From NCBI GenBank assembly GCA_964520905.1, contig CAZFQL010000020.1:1-55740 (forward strand): a stretch of DNA of 55,740 nucleotides, given 5' to 3'. The translations under genes and the position numbers were made by a program. The notes under the pieces are model-generated. The model searched no databases and had not been told where the DNA came from. It saw nothing but the letters and a program-made list of their open reading frames with translations. This DNA comes from JAGVIE01 sp964520905. GTDB taxonomy: Bacteria; Bacteroidota; Ignavibacteria; UBA10030; SZUA-254. Shown piece by piece: positions 8,871 to 17,689 of the stretch; position 1 is the first letter of the stretch; the number at the start of each line of letters is the position of its first letter.

Positions 8871-9758
8871 TTACTTACTTGCTTTCACAACTCTATTGAT
8901 TCCGTTATAATCCTGGATTAAATTTATATCTCGATATCCGCTTTGCCGGAAAATGTTTGGAACACTTTCACTTTGATCGTATCCTATTTCAACGAAAATC
9001 GTTCCTTCGGTTTGAAGCAACCTGTTCCCCATGGCTGCGATTGTCTTATAAAAAGTCAATCCATCGGCGTGATCGGTATTAGCAAATACAGGTTCATGAT
9101 CTCTCACTTCTGGCTGTAGCGTCCGGAATTCATCCTCCGGAATGTACGGCGGATTTGAAACGATTATATCATATGGGGAGTGGATATATTTTTGTTCTGC
9201 TTCAAGTACATCGCCGTGAATAAGTGTAATTCGATCTTCTAGTTGATGATAGCGAATGTTCGATAGTGCAACTTCCAGAGCATCCGGACTGATATCGATA
9301 GTATCGATAATGCAATGTTGCAAAAATTTTGCTATACTGATTGATATATTTCCCGACCCCGTCCCTATATCTAATATTCTCAATGTGCGATTCGATTCCT
9401 GCCCGAAATACTTTACAACCTGTTCCACAAGCACCTCTGTGTCTGCGCGGGGAATAAATACTCTTGCATCTACTTGAAAACGCAATCCCATAAACTCAGT
9501 CTCGCCGATAATATATTGAAGCGGTTTGTGAAGAAGACGCCTCCGAAACAGCGATTTAAAGTTAGCTAACTCTTCCGGACTAAGGATATGATCGAACTTC
9601 AAATATAAATCGATCCGTTTATTTTTGAGAATATGACAAAGCAGAAGTTCGACATTAAGCCGAGCGTCATCAAATCCCTTCTCATTCAAGAATTGAGTCC
9701 CCCATTCTATTAATGAAAGGATCGACCAATCTTTTTTATCCACTGTGGATATTGTCAT
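8871..9758 (-). CDS. prmC: Peptide chain release factor glutamine methyltransferase PrmC
   Basis: N5-methylates the Gln of the GGQ motif in release factors RF1 and RF2. The N-terminal helical domain (LIEWGTQFLNEKGF, ARLNVELLL) is followed by the linker PRADTEVLVE (103-112), the SAM-binding ILDIGTGSGN (128-137) and the catalytic NPPY (202-205). I place the start at the ATG at 9758, which gives 295 residues and the usual N-terminus. A TTG at 9815 preceded by CAGGA is in frame and would add 19 hydrophobic residues unlike the family; it is the main alternative. Upstream neighbour is the GAF-SpoIIE phosphatase. Confidence 0.9.
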   Translation of the reverse strand: MTISTVDKKDWSILSLIEWGTQFLNEKGFDDARLNVELLLCHILKNKRIDLYLKFDHILSPEELANFKSLFRRRLLHKPLQYIIGETEFMGLRFQVDARVFIPRADTEVLVEQVVKYFGQESNRTLRILDIGTGSGNISISIAKFLQHCIIDTIDISPDALEVALSNIRYHQLEDRITLIHGDVLEAEQKYIHSPYDIIVSNPPYIPEDEFRTLQPEVRDHEPVFANTDHADGLTFYKTIAAMGNRLLQTEGTIFVEIGYDQSESVPNIFRQSGYRDINLIQDYNGINRVVKASK

Positions 9759-9827
9759 GCCATTTAAATTAATCTCTAATGGAATGAAGATAAGAAGCCT
9801 CCGCTCAAAAATCAAATATCCTGATTA

Positions 9828-11576
9828 TTACCCTGAAACTGCCTTGACGATAACCAGTGTGATATCATCGGATTGTGTTGTGTTTATGCTGAATTCTTTT
9901 ACCGCATCAACAATAATTTTAAGTATAACTTCCGCAGATTCGTTCAGATTCTCTTTGATGATTTCTTCCAGACGATTCTCTCCGAATTCTTCCCCTTTTG
10001 AATTCATCGCTTCACTTACGCCATCGGTAAACAATACAAGAACATCTCCGTCATCCAACTTGACTTCACCCTCCTGATAAGGCACAATTGCTTTCATGAT
10101 ACCGAGAATAATTCCGCCTTTATCGAGCCGCGTTACCGATCTATCCTGATGTATAAGAAATGGCAGGTTATGACCGGCGTTTACATATTTGAATATTTTT
10201 GATTCGGTATGAAGCATCCCCCAGAAAAAAGTAATAAAGCGGCCCGAACTCGTATTATCAGATATCAAATCGTTGACTCTCTTTGTCAACTCCGTAAGCG
10301 ATAATCCGATTGGAACCAATGCCCTGATTGTCGCCTGCAGATTAGCCATCAGGAGTGACGCCGGAGTTCCTTTTCCTGAAACGTCGCCTATCGCAATCAC
10401 ATATTGCTGTGAACTTAATTGAATAAAATCGTAATAATCTCCTCCTACTTGTTTAGAAGATATATTGGTCGCCGATACATCAAAGCGGGGAACATCAGGA
10501 AGTCTGGCAGGTAGAAGACCTTTCTGAATTTCTTTTGCAATCAACAACTCATCTTCCATCTTCTGTTTCTCAATCGCCTCCTTGAATAGCCGTGCGTTTT
10601 CTAAAGCGATGACCGCAAGATTACCGAGAGATGAAAGAAACTCAAGATCTGTCCGGGAGTATTCTTCTCCACGCATCTTCTCGCCGACTGCCAGCAAGCC
10701 CTTGGTTTTATTCTGAAGCCGTAGAGGGATTAATGCACATATCCCGAGTTCTGTTAGAGAATCACGCCATACTGTATCGCTTTTCTTTGTGATGTCCTGG
10801 ACAAGTAATGGCGTAGACAAAGACGGTATGTATGTACAGAGTTCAGGATTAAACTGTTTATTAAGTCGAGATGCTACAACATTCATTGACCCATCTTGTT
10901 CAAGGCAGATTGCGAAGCGATTCACACCAATTTGACCCATCACGGAAAACATCAACAGCTTCAGCAACCTATCAGGGTCGAGAACAGCATTGAATTCTTT
11001 ACTCATCTCAAATAATGTATTCAGTTCCTGAACTTTACCGTCAAGCCGGCGGTTCACTTGTTTTAGTTCGCCGATGAACAAGTTCTTCTCAATTGCAGTT
11101 GCCGCGATATTCGCCAGCGATTTGATATAAGTCGTTTCTTTCTTTGATAGTTTCTTTTTTAGTATTCCCGGTGCGAACCCGGTTATTCCTACAATCTTAT
11201 CCTGTGCGCAGAGCGGTATAAAAAGATGTATGCCCTGCGATTTAAAATATTTCATCCACTGATATTTTTTTATATCTACGGCATTCGCTGAAAGAATTCT
11301 ATTTGGAATCTTATCGACTTTTATCGTCGACCCAACCATATCAAGCGGTAATCCCTTAACATTTTCGATGCGGAACGAGTTAGAACCATTATCAAGAAGT
11401 ACTATTCCACGCAATGAAAGTAATTTCCCCATCAGCGTGAGAAGAAAATGATTTAGAATGAACTTCAGATCAAGCGAGGCATTGACTACCGAACTGAATT
11501 CGAATAATGAGCGAAGCTCGAATGCTCCTTCGAAGGATTTTTGTTCGAATGATGATTGATCGGACAGTTTATTCAT
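9828..11576 (-). CDS. GAF-GAF-SpoIIE serine phosphatase (RsbU-like)
   Basis: PP2C-type phosphatase expected to dephosphorylate a STAS antagonist in a partner-switching pathway. Domains in the 582 residues: a first GAF-like sensor (about 30-165), a second GAF (about 190-330) joined by a predicted helical linker, and a SpoIIE catalytic domain (about 370-582) with GGDYYDF near 379, GDVSGKGTPASLLMA, LFTDGVSEAM and DDITLVIV. The metal-binding Asp residues are present. There is no membrane segment, so the sensor is cytoplasmic. It follows the HATPase kinase gene by six bases. Together with the kinase, the STAS protein and the membrane phosphatase it forms one cassette. The GAF ligand is unknown. 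Confidence 0.88.
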   Translation of the reverse strand: MNKLSDQSSFEQKSFEGAFELRSLFEFSSVVNASLDLKFILNHFLLTLMGKLLSLRGIVLLDNGSNSFRIENVKGLPLDMVGSTIKVDKIPNRILSANAVDIKKYQWMKYFKSQGIHLFIPLCAQDKIVGITGFAPGILKKKLSKKETTYIKSLANIAATAIEKNLFIGELKQVNRRLDGKVQELNTLFEMSKEFNAVLDPDRLLKLLMFSVMGQIGVNRFAICLEQDGSMNVVASRLNKQFNPELCTYIPSLSTPLLVQDITKKSDTVWRDSLTELGICALIPLRLQNKTKGLLAVGEKMRGEEYSRTDLEFLSSLGNLAVIALENARLFKEAIEKQKMEDELLIAKEIQKGLLPARLPDVPRFDVSATNISSKQVGGDYYDFIQLSSQQYVIAIGDVSGKGTPASLLMANLQATIRALVPIGLSLTELTKRVNDLISDNTSSGRFITFFWGMLHTESKIFKYVNAGHNLPFLIHQDRSVTRLDKGGIILGIMKAIVPYQEGEVKLDDGDVLVLFTDGVSEAMNSKGEEFGENRLEEIIKENLNESAEVILKIIVDAVKEFSINTTQSDDITLVIVKAVSG

Positions 11577-11582
11577 TTAAGA

Positions 11583-12014
11583 TTAGTTCTCATTCTTTTT
11601 CGTAATTGACTTCACCAGATGAACCTCGCATGTCTGGTTGGGTAGAATTTTATAATCGACTTTATCCATCAGTAATTTCATAAGATGCATTCCAAGACCG
11701 CCGCGGCGATAGTTGCTTAGATACTCCTGCATATTAGGAGTATGAATTGCCGATGGATCGAACAATTTGCCTTGGTGAGTGATCACAACTTCAAATACTT
11801 TCCCGTTGGTTATTATCCGCACATCGAGTTCTTTATTGGGCGCATAATTATAGGAATGTTTTATTATGTTGGTGCATGCCTCATCGACTGCGAGAGCAAT
11901 CTTGCTGACCGATTCTTCATCAAAACCAAAATTTCTAGCGGCATCCGATACAAAATCTCTGACAAAGTAGAGTTTATCCGTTTTACTCTTTATTTTCAAT
12001 TGCAACGTCTTCAC
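11583..12014 (-). CDS. RsbW-like HATPase serine kinase / anti-sigma-type regulator
   Basis: A 143-residue GHKL ATPase of the small anti-sigma kinase type. The N-box is VDEACTNIIKHSY (Glu45, Asn49) and the G-box is GGLGMHLMKLL (from 105). In known systems such proteins hold a sigma factor or other target and phosphorylate a STAS partner. The GTG start at 12014 is assumed; no clear ribosome-binding site precedes it. The STAS partner is the next gene upstream, 49 bases away, and a matching phosphatase follows after six bases. No sigma factor gene is adjacent, so the target is unknown. Confidence 0.88.
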   Translation of the reverse strand: MKTLQLKIKSKTDKLYFVRDFVSDAARNFGFDEESVSKIALAVDEACTNIIKHSYNYAPNKELDVRIITNGKVFEVVITHQGKLFDPSAIHTPNMQEYLSNYRRGGLGMHLMKLLMDKVDYKILPNQTCEVHLVKSITKKNEN

Positions 12015-12063
12015 CGTTAATGTTCACCCAATTCTAATATTTTATTAACCGATCTAATTATGT

Positions 12064-12420
12064 TTACGATTTCAAAGAGCTAAAGTTCTTGATCGCTTCA
12101 GTTTCATCTTTCGTAATATCGTACAAGAGCGGAAAACCGAGAAGATCAAACACGTTATAAACTTTAGCAGACATGTTTGTGAGTTTTATATCTCCATTGT
12201 GTTTTCTCACGTCTTCGATATACGCCATAAAGACGCCCAATCCTGCGCTGCTGATGTACGATAAATCCTTGCAGTTAACAATGATGTTAAATTTGTTAAC
12301 ATCCATCAGATTCTGCAAAACTTTTTCAAGCTCAGGCGCAGTATGTGCATCAAGGTAACCTTTCAGATCAAGCACATTGATGTTATTCTTTTCTCTCAAA
12401 TCGATTTTAAATTGACTCAT
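12064..12420 (-). CDS. STAS-domain anti-anti-sigma-type antagonist
   Basis: A 118-residue single-domain STAS protein of the SpoIIAA/RsbV type. The phosphorylation loop reads YISSAGLGVFMAYI; Ser58 falls at the position phosphorylated in SpoIIAA. The expected role is to bind the HATPase kinase when unphosphorylated and so release the kinase's target. It is flanked upstream by the membrane SpoIIE phosphatase (29 bases) and downstream by the kinase, which supports a complete kinase-antagonist-phosphatase set. The family is clear; the regulated process is not. Confidence 0.9.
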   Translation of the reverse strand: MSQFKIDLREKNNINVLDLKGYLDAHTAPELEKVLQNLMDVNKFNIIVNCKDLSYISSAGLGVFMAYIEDVRKHNGDIKLTNMSAKVYNVFDLLGFPLLYDITKDETEAIKNFSSLKS

Positions 12421-12449
12421 AAATATACTCCTCTTTATAAATAATAATT

Positions 12450-14579
12450 TTAAACTTTATTCCATCTCATTGCAACGATAGTCAAATCGTCTTCCGGCGT
12501 TTCGTGGTTCATGTGGTTATCTACTGCAACTATTATTGCGTCTCGAACATCAACCGCAGATTTATTACTGCTCTTTTGAACAACTTTAAGCAATCTATCA
12601 TATCCGTACTCATCACCGTTGCCGGGGTGAGCTTCTATAACTCCATCAGTATAAAAAACGACAAGATCTCCAGCCGATAATTGGACTTCTTCCTGAGCGA
12701 TTGTCCTCTCGAAAAAATCACTGCTCCCCATCCCAAGCCCGAGTCCCATCGGTTTGATATATTTACCTAAACCTTGCGATACAAAAAGCATCGGGCAATG
12801 ACCGGCTCGCGCAATTTTCATTTTTCCGCTTGGCAGATGCACTACCGCATATATGATACTTATGAATGAACGCTTGTCGATTGTCCCAGTTAAGGTCTTA
12901 TGTGCGTGTATTAAGAAATCGCGCGGTTCTCTGTATATTTTACTCAATGATTGGAATATTCCTTTCATCTCAGCCATATAAAAAGCCGCTGAAACTCCTT
13001 TCCCCGAAACATCTCCCACCAATATTCCAAGATGATCATCATCGAGTTGTGTGAAATCGTAATAATCGCCGCCGACTTCGAAAGCCGGCGTAGATAATGC
13101 TTCTATCTCTATTTCCTTTAGCCGTGGCAATTGCTGTGGAAGCAACCGCTTCTGCATATCCTGCGCAAGCAGCATTTCCCGCATCAGGCGTTCGCGCTCA
13201 ATCGATTTTTCGATTAGTCTCGAATTCTCTATAGCAATTGCGGCTTGATCGGCAAATGAGGAAATAACATCAATATCATCCTTATCAAAACCATATTCAA
13301 CTTCCTTAGTAGCATAAAGAATTCCGATTACTGTCTCATGAGACAACAATGGTACAATCGCCATCGAGTTAAACCGATTTTTATTGATGACAAAGTTCCT
13401 GGTTCTAACATCTTCCTTGACGTTATCGATTACAATCGGTTTTCTGCCATTTATTATCGAATCACGTAGAAACTCACCGCCAGATGTCATGATAGTTTGT
13501 GAATCTTCCTGAGAAATATTTTTAAGCGATACAGTTGCCGCCTGCTTCGGAGAATTGGAGTTGCCGTTGGGATTGTGTACTGCATGTTTTTTTGAAGGGA
13601 TCTGGATGATCTCAAGCCATGTGCTTTTTGCTTCGCATACCTCAAGCGTCATAGATGTAACTGTATCGACCAATTCATTGAAATCGAATACTTGTGTAAC
13701 AAGCCGGCTCAAGTTATGAAATGAGGTTACTTCGCTGAATTTGCGATCGAATGCTTCAGCGGTGGGTAAATGAAAGAGCGTGCTCACAAACGTCATCCCA
13801 AAGTAAATCGATGCGAATAGACTGACTGTATTCACGAAAGATTGCAACGGAGGAGAATAAAATAACAACGCTTTGCCAACCTCCGACTCACCAGATGATG
13901 TTACGATATTGAACGCGAGGAATATACCGAACAAAAGAAAGCCATAGACAATGCTGAAGATTTTTTCACGTTTCGTAAGATAAACGATCCATGATAATCG
14001 GATTGAATTGAAAAACATAGCTACAACCGTCAATCCGAATAATATAGACCTTATTACACTCGTCTCCATGGGACGCATAAGTAAAGTTGAAAGTGAAGTT
14101 AAAACTATGAGGACGAGAAGAATTATAAAATATCTCCGTGTTACTTTCCGTCTCTTCGAGAATATGATATCACGAATGACTAAGAAAACAACGAGCATGG
14201 TAATGCTCAATACAACTCCGTATATGTTCGACCAGACAATAGAGTCGAAGCCGAGAGGAATTAAGAGATAATTCTTTACATCAAAACCGCTTTGCGAGAT
14301 GAAAAATAATAAACTCGATGCAACACCGACTATTAGACTTAACACCAGGGCGAAACCAAGTTTCTTTGCTGGATTCTGATTTTTACGCCAGAGTGATTCG
14401 ATGAGCAGGTAGAAGATGCCGAAAGCGATAAGAACCAAAATATCACGGACAAAAACAATCCAGCCAGCTTCAATTTCAACGCTCCTCCGAATGACATCAA
14501 GAATAAAGACTATCAGAAGCAGCGAACTCGCCGCTGATATCAGGAATACTTTCTTCAATTTAGTGACAAATGATGCCAA
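12450..14579 (-). CDS. Membrane-bound GAF-SpoIIE serine phosphatase
   Basis: A 709-residue sensor phosphatase. The first 270 residues hold about eight hydrophobic segments (for example SAASSLLLIVFILDV near 15 and ILVLIAFGIFYLLI near 47), making a multi-helix membrane sensor. A GAF domain follows at about 290-455 and a linker ending DMQKRLLPQQLP. The PP2C/SpoIIE domain covers about 490-709 with GGDYYDF near 506, GDVSGKGVSAAFYMAE, FYTDGVIEA and DDLTIVAM. The start is TTG at 14579 with GAGAG upstream; no ATG near the N-terminus competes. It would dephosphorylate the STAS protein in response to an envelope signal, in parallel with the soluble phosphatase encoded downstream. Confidence 0.88.
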   Translation of the reverse strand: MASFVTKLKKVFLISAASSLLLIVFILDVIRRSVEIEAGWIVFVRDILVLIAFGIFYLLIESLWRKNQNPAKKLGFALVLSLIVGVASSLLFFISQSGFDVKNYLLIPLGFDSIVWSNIYGVVLSITMLVVFLVIRDIIFSKRRKVTRRYFIILLVLIVLTSLSTLLMRPMETSVIRSILFGLTVVAMFFNSIRLSWIVYLTKREKIFSIVYGFLLFGIFLAFNIVTSSGESEVGKALLFYSPPLQSFVNTVSLFASIYFGMTFVSTLFHLPTAEAFDRKFSEVTSFHNLSRLVTQVFDFNELVDTVTSMTLEVCEAKSTWLEIIQIPSKKHAVHNPNGNSNSPKQAATVSLKNISQEDSQTIMTSGGEFLRDSIINGRKPIVIDNVKEDVRTRNFVINKNRFNSMAIVPLLSHETVIGILYATKEVEYGFDKDDIDVISSFADQAAIAIENSRLIEKSIERERLMREMLLAQDMQKRLLPQQLPRLKEIEIEALSTPAFEVGGDYYDFTQLDDDHLGILVGDVSGKGVSAAFYMAEMKGIFQSLSKIYREPRDFLIHAHKTLTGTIDKRSFISIIYAVVHLPSGKMKIARAGHCPMLFVSQGLGKYIKPMGLGLGMGSSDFFERTIAQEEVQLSAGDLVVFYTDGVIEAHPGNGDEYGYDRLLKVVQKSSNKSAVDVRDAIIVAVDNHMNHETPEDDLTIVAMRWNKV

Positions 14580-14596
14580 GAGTTACTCTCTAACAA

Positions 14597-15946
14597 TCAT
14601 AGATTTATTTTGAGCCAGTTGACCGAACGAAACCTCATCATATTCATCATGGTATAAGCTACTACATATATAGGCAAAGCGAACCAAGCACCTTTTAATC
14701 CACCGTGGAATGTTACGCCAAATAGATAAGTCAAAGGTAGAAATATAATCCAGTGTGTCAATACTTCTACAAACATCACATAAATGGTATCCCCACCGGC
14801 TTGCAATGCATTAGCAAAGATTATACCCGATCCATAAAATATCTGGGCGACACCAGCAATCTGCAATATCGGACGAGCCGCCTCTATTACTGCTGTCTCG
14901 TTTGTAATCACAAGCAGTACAGCGTCAGGGAAAAATACAAAAAGAGCACCCACAATCAAAGTAAATAGTGTCCCGAGCTTCGCTGTCTCAAACCCATACG
15001 CACTCGCTAAACGCGCACTGCCTTTACCGATGGATTGTCCAACCAATGTCTGCGCCGCTATACCGAAACCGAAGCACGGCATGATGGATATGAACAATGC
15101 GCTGATCACGACATTGCTGGCGGCTTGTTCAATAGTCCCGATAATGCCGGTAATCGCAACAAAAACAAGAAATCCTAAAAGAATCAATATGTTCTGTAAC
15201 GATACGGGAAGCGATATTTTAATAATCTGCGTTATAACTTCCTTAGATATCTGGAAATGCGAATAATACTGATATTGTTTTCGATAATAACCGATAAAAG
15301 TTACAGATAAGAAGAATAACCAACCGAGAACCATGCTTACAGAATATCCGATACCTGCGCCAGCCAGATCTAACTTCGGGAAACCAAGTGCACCGAACAT
15401 GAACAGGTAATTAAAAAATATATTAAATAAATTTATGAGGATAGCGGATATCATGAATATTTTTGTGTGACCGATACCGAAGAAGAAACCCCTATAAGAT
15501 ACAATCAACAGGAAGAAAGGAAGACCGACAAATTGATAACGCATATAATCGGTTCCTGCAAGAGTCACAGCATCATTCGCAGAGAAGAAATTGATGATGT
15601 CATAAGAAAAGATATACCCGAGCGTGCCAAAAATACTGCCGACAATTAAGCAAATAAAAAGGGAATTGTTCAGGACATCCCCTACTCCGCGAGAATTGTT
15701 TTCACCTTGACGTCGTGCAATAAGCACATGAGTTCCTGTGCTGAGACTGGAGAAGAAACTCGTAATCGCCATAGTGCCAAGGAAGCCCAAACCCATGGCG
15801 GCGAGTTGAACGTGCGCATTCTCTAATCTCCCGACCATCGCGGTATTCACGATTGCTACAATCATCTGTGACGATAAACCCGCAATCGCCGGTACTGCGA
15901 TCCGTAGAATATGCCGGGAAAGATTTTTGTTCAAGCTGAAAATCAT
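14597..15946 (-). CDS. MATE family efflux transporter
   Basis: A 449-residue multidrug/toxic compound extrusion transporter of the inner membrane, normally exchanging cationic compounds for Na+ or H+. The length and about twelve hydrophobic helices fit. The N-terminal half contains ILRIAVPAIAGLSSQMIVAIVNTAMVG split over the first two helices, and IARRQGE follows the second. The C-terminal half repeats the fold with SAYGFETAKLGT. It lies 17 bases before the membrane phosphatase gene and may start the long minus-strand transcript. The substrate cannot be predicted. Confidence 0.88.
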   Translation of the reverse strand: MIFSLNKNLSRHILRIAVPAIAGLSSQMIVAIVNTAMVGRLENAHVQLAAMGLGFLGTMAITSFFSSLSTGTHVLIARRQGENNSRGVGDVLNNSLFICLIVGSIFGTLGYIFSYDIINFFSANDAVTLAGTDYMRYQFVGLPFFLLIVSYRGFFFGIGHTKIFMISAILINLFNIFFNYLFMFGALGFPKLDLAGAGIGYSVSMVLGWLFFLSVTFIGYYRKQYQYYSHFQISKEVITQIIKISLPVSLQNILILLGFLVFVAITGIIGTIEQAASNVVISALFISIMPCFGFGIAAQTLVGQSIGKGSARLASAYGFETAKLGTLFTLIVGALFVFFPDAVLLVITNETAVIEAARPILQIAGVAQIFYGSGIIFANALQAGGDTIYVMFVEVLTHWIIFLPLTYLFGVTFHGGLKGAWFALPIYVVAYTMMNMMRFRSVNWLKINL

Positions 15947-16031
15947 TCAAGCTGCCAATGGTAACAGATCCAATGTAAATTTGTTTTTACCAAATTAAGA
16001 ATTTCTCTTGATATTCTCAACGAAAATAAAA

Positions 16032-16059
16032 AAACCCATTCCCTATTCAGAATGGGTTT
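16032..16059 (-). terminator. Terminator after the TPR membrane protein gene
   Basis: A perfect 10-bp stem (16032-16041 with 16050-16059) with an 8-base loop. Read on the minus strand it is followed by a T-run, 25 bases after the stop of the gene ending at 16084. It separates that gene from the MATE-to-comEC run. Confidence 0.85.
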
Positions 16060-16083
16060 ATCATTTCTTGTTATTTTAAGGAT

Positions 16084-16788
16084 TTATGCGGAATATTGAC
16101 TGATATAACGGTCCGCATCGCGAGCAAAGGTTGATTTTGGAAATTCCTTTTTTAATCTTTTGAATAGCGTTACCGCTTTTTCTTTTTCTCCGGCAAGTCC
16201 ATAACAACGCGCCGCAGAATTCAAATAATCGGGAGTATTAAAAGTGTTTGAGATTTTGCCGGCTGCTTTTTCGAAACTTGAAGCTGCCTTCTTATATTCC
16301 TTCTTCGCTTCATAACAATTGCCAATGCCTGCAATTGCCGATGCAGTTAAAAGATCGCTCGAGTTACTGAAGCTGTCATACTCTTTCAATGCTTCATCAT
16401 AATTACCGGTATTATAATATGCGTTAGCAAGGTAGAAGCGTGCCATCTCACCGGATTCAGTACTGCCGTAATTATCTACAATAGATTTCAAGCCCATAAT
16501 TCCACGTTCCGGCTGTCCGTCTATTGCAATTTTGTATTGGCGTATGTCGTTTGATGCGGCATCATAGATTGTGAATACTTTGCCGAGTTCGGTGGCTGCC
16601 TTATCGTTATTCGCACGGCGGTTGTTGACAAAAATTACCGTCGCTATTACAATTACAATTATTGCAGTAATCGCATAATTGAAATATTTTTTATTCAGAT
16701 CGTAGAATGATGTCACCTTCCCATATGCTGTGATCAACCCATCCTCTTTCATTTCTTTCCTTGTGATTTTCTTTTTGGCTTTAAACAT
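16084..16788 (-). CDS. Single-pass membrane protein with TPR repeats
   Basis: A 234-residue protein. A basic N-terminus is followed by one membrane helix at about 37-54 (YAITAIIVIVIATVIFV) and then TPR-like helix pairs: ARFYLANAYYNTGNYDEAL, AGIGNCYEAKKEYKKA and AARCYGLAGEKEKAV. The topology (short cytoplasmic tail, periplasmic TPR domain) resembles YfgM/BamD-like assembly or scaffolding proteins, but no specific family signature is visible. It stands alone between tRNA-Arg and a terminator. An AGGA site lies 11 bases before the ATG. Confidence 0.75.
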   Translation of the reverse strand: MFKAKKKITRKEMKEDGLITAYGKVTSFYDLNKKYFNYAITAIIVIVIATVIFVNNRRANNDKAATELGKVFTIYDAASNDIRQYKIAIDGQPERGIMGLKSIVDNYGSTESGEMARFYLANAYYNTGNYDEALKEYDSFSNSSDLLTASAIAGIGNCYEAKKEYKKAASSFEKAAGKISNTFNTPDYLNSAARCYGLAGEKEKAVTLFKRLKKEFPKSTFARDADRYISQYSA

Positions 16789-16869
16789 AAGTTATAAATC
16801 CTAAATTAATTTTTGATAATAAATTCTTTTCCCTATTTGCGGGATTGTTAAGTTATATTGAATTGGAAG

Positions 16870-16943
16870 TACGCCCGGCGCGATTCGAACGCGCGACCTA
16901 CAGCTCCGGAGGCTGTCGCTCTATCCATCTGAGCTACGGGCGC
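16870..16943 (-). tRNA. tRNA-Arg (anticodon CCG)
   Basis: A complete cloverleaf on the minus strand: 7-bp acceptor stem (5' GCGCCCG, with a G-U first pair), 4-bp D stem GCTC/GAGC, anticodon stem ACAGC/GCTGT with loop CTCCGGA, so anticodon CCG reading CGG, and a 5-bp T stem GCGCG/CGCGC with TTCGAAT loop. The discriminator base is A. The 3' CCA is not encoded. Length 74. Confidence 0.95.
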
Positions 16944-17036
16944 ATAAGGGATCGCAATTACTCCGTGAACATAAATTTATGATATTCAACTTATTATGTT
17001 TGATTTTAAATAATGTAACGAATTTTCACCATAATT

Positions 17037-17678
17037 TCAAGATTCATTTCCATTATTACTTATAAGCGCTGCAACTGAAATCGCTCCTTCCCTAATAATC
17101 TTAAGTTTCTTTCCACTGACATCAACTACAGTTGACAGCAAAGATGGCGGAAGCTTGCCCGCATCAATGAACAAATCGACTTTATCACCGAAGATATTTA
17201 TCAGGGTATCACTTTCATTTGGCGTATTCTGTCCCGAGATGTTGGCGCTTGTCGAGACAATTGGGGTACGACATTCTTCGATGAGTTTTAAGCAAAATCT
17301 GTTATCGGGAATACGAATTCCGATTTTCCCATTGTCAGATTTAAGCAATCGATGAATATTTTTATTAGCTTTAAAAATCATCGTTAACGGTCCGGGCCAG
17401 AATCTTTCGCTCAGAGTCAACGCTAACGGTGTCATCTCGTCAACTAACTCCTTTAGCACCTTGAGGTTGTTCACAAGTACGAGCATGGGGTTGTGTTCAT
17501 TTCGCTCTTTGATCCGGAAAATATTCCTAACCGCTTTCATATTAAACGCATCGCATCCGATTCCATAGATTGTATCGGTCGGGTATATTATTATACCACC
17601 GCACTTGATGATTCGAGCCGCTTCATCAATTATCTTCGTCTGAATCCGGTGAGGATTTAATTTAATAACCTTTCCCAT
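17037..17678 (-). CDS. tsaC: L-threonylcarbamoyladenylate synthase (TsaC/Sua5/YrdC family)
   Basis: Makes threonylcarbamoyl-AMP from Thr, bicarbonate and ATP, the first step of t6A formation in ANN-decoding tRNAs. The 213-residue length fits a single YrdC domain without the extra Sua5 C-terminal domain. Seen: GGIIIYPTDTIYGIGCDAF, the FRIKERNEHNPM substrate-binding stretch (family KxRxxxxP), a WPGPLTMIF block and VSTSANISGQ. It follows the GT9 gene by 11 bases and is the last gene of a compact five-gene run that begins with yjbQ. Confidence 0.93.
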   Translation of the reverse strand: MGKVIKLNPHRIQTKIIDEAARIIKCGGIIIYPTDTIYGIGCDAFNMKAVRNIFRIKERNEHNPMLVLVNNLKVLKELVDEMTPLALTLSERFWPGPLTMIFKANKNIHRLLKSDNGKIGIRIPDNRFCLKLIEECRTPIVSTSANISGQNTPNESDTLINIFGDKVDLFIDAGKLPPSLLSTVVDVSGKKLKIIREGAISVAALISNNGNES

Positions 17679-17689
17679 CGATTTGATTT

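Noticed and set aside
9828..14579. A sigma factor gene as output of the partner-switching cassette
   Set aside because: I looked through the adjacent frames and found none; the neighbours are prmC and a MATE transporter.
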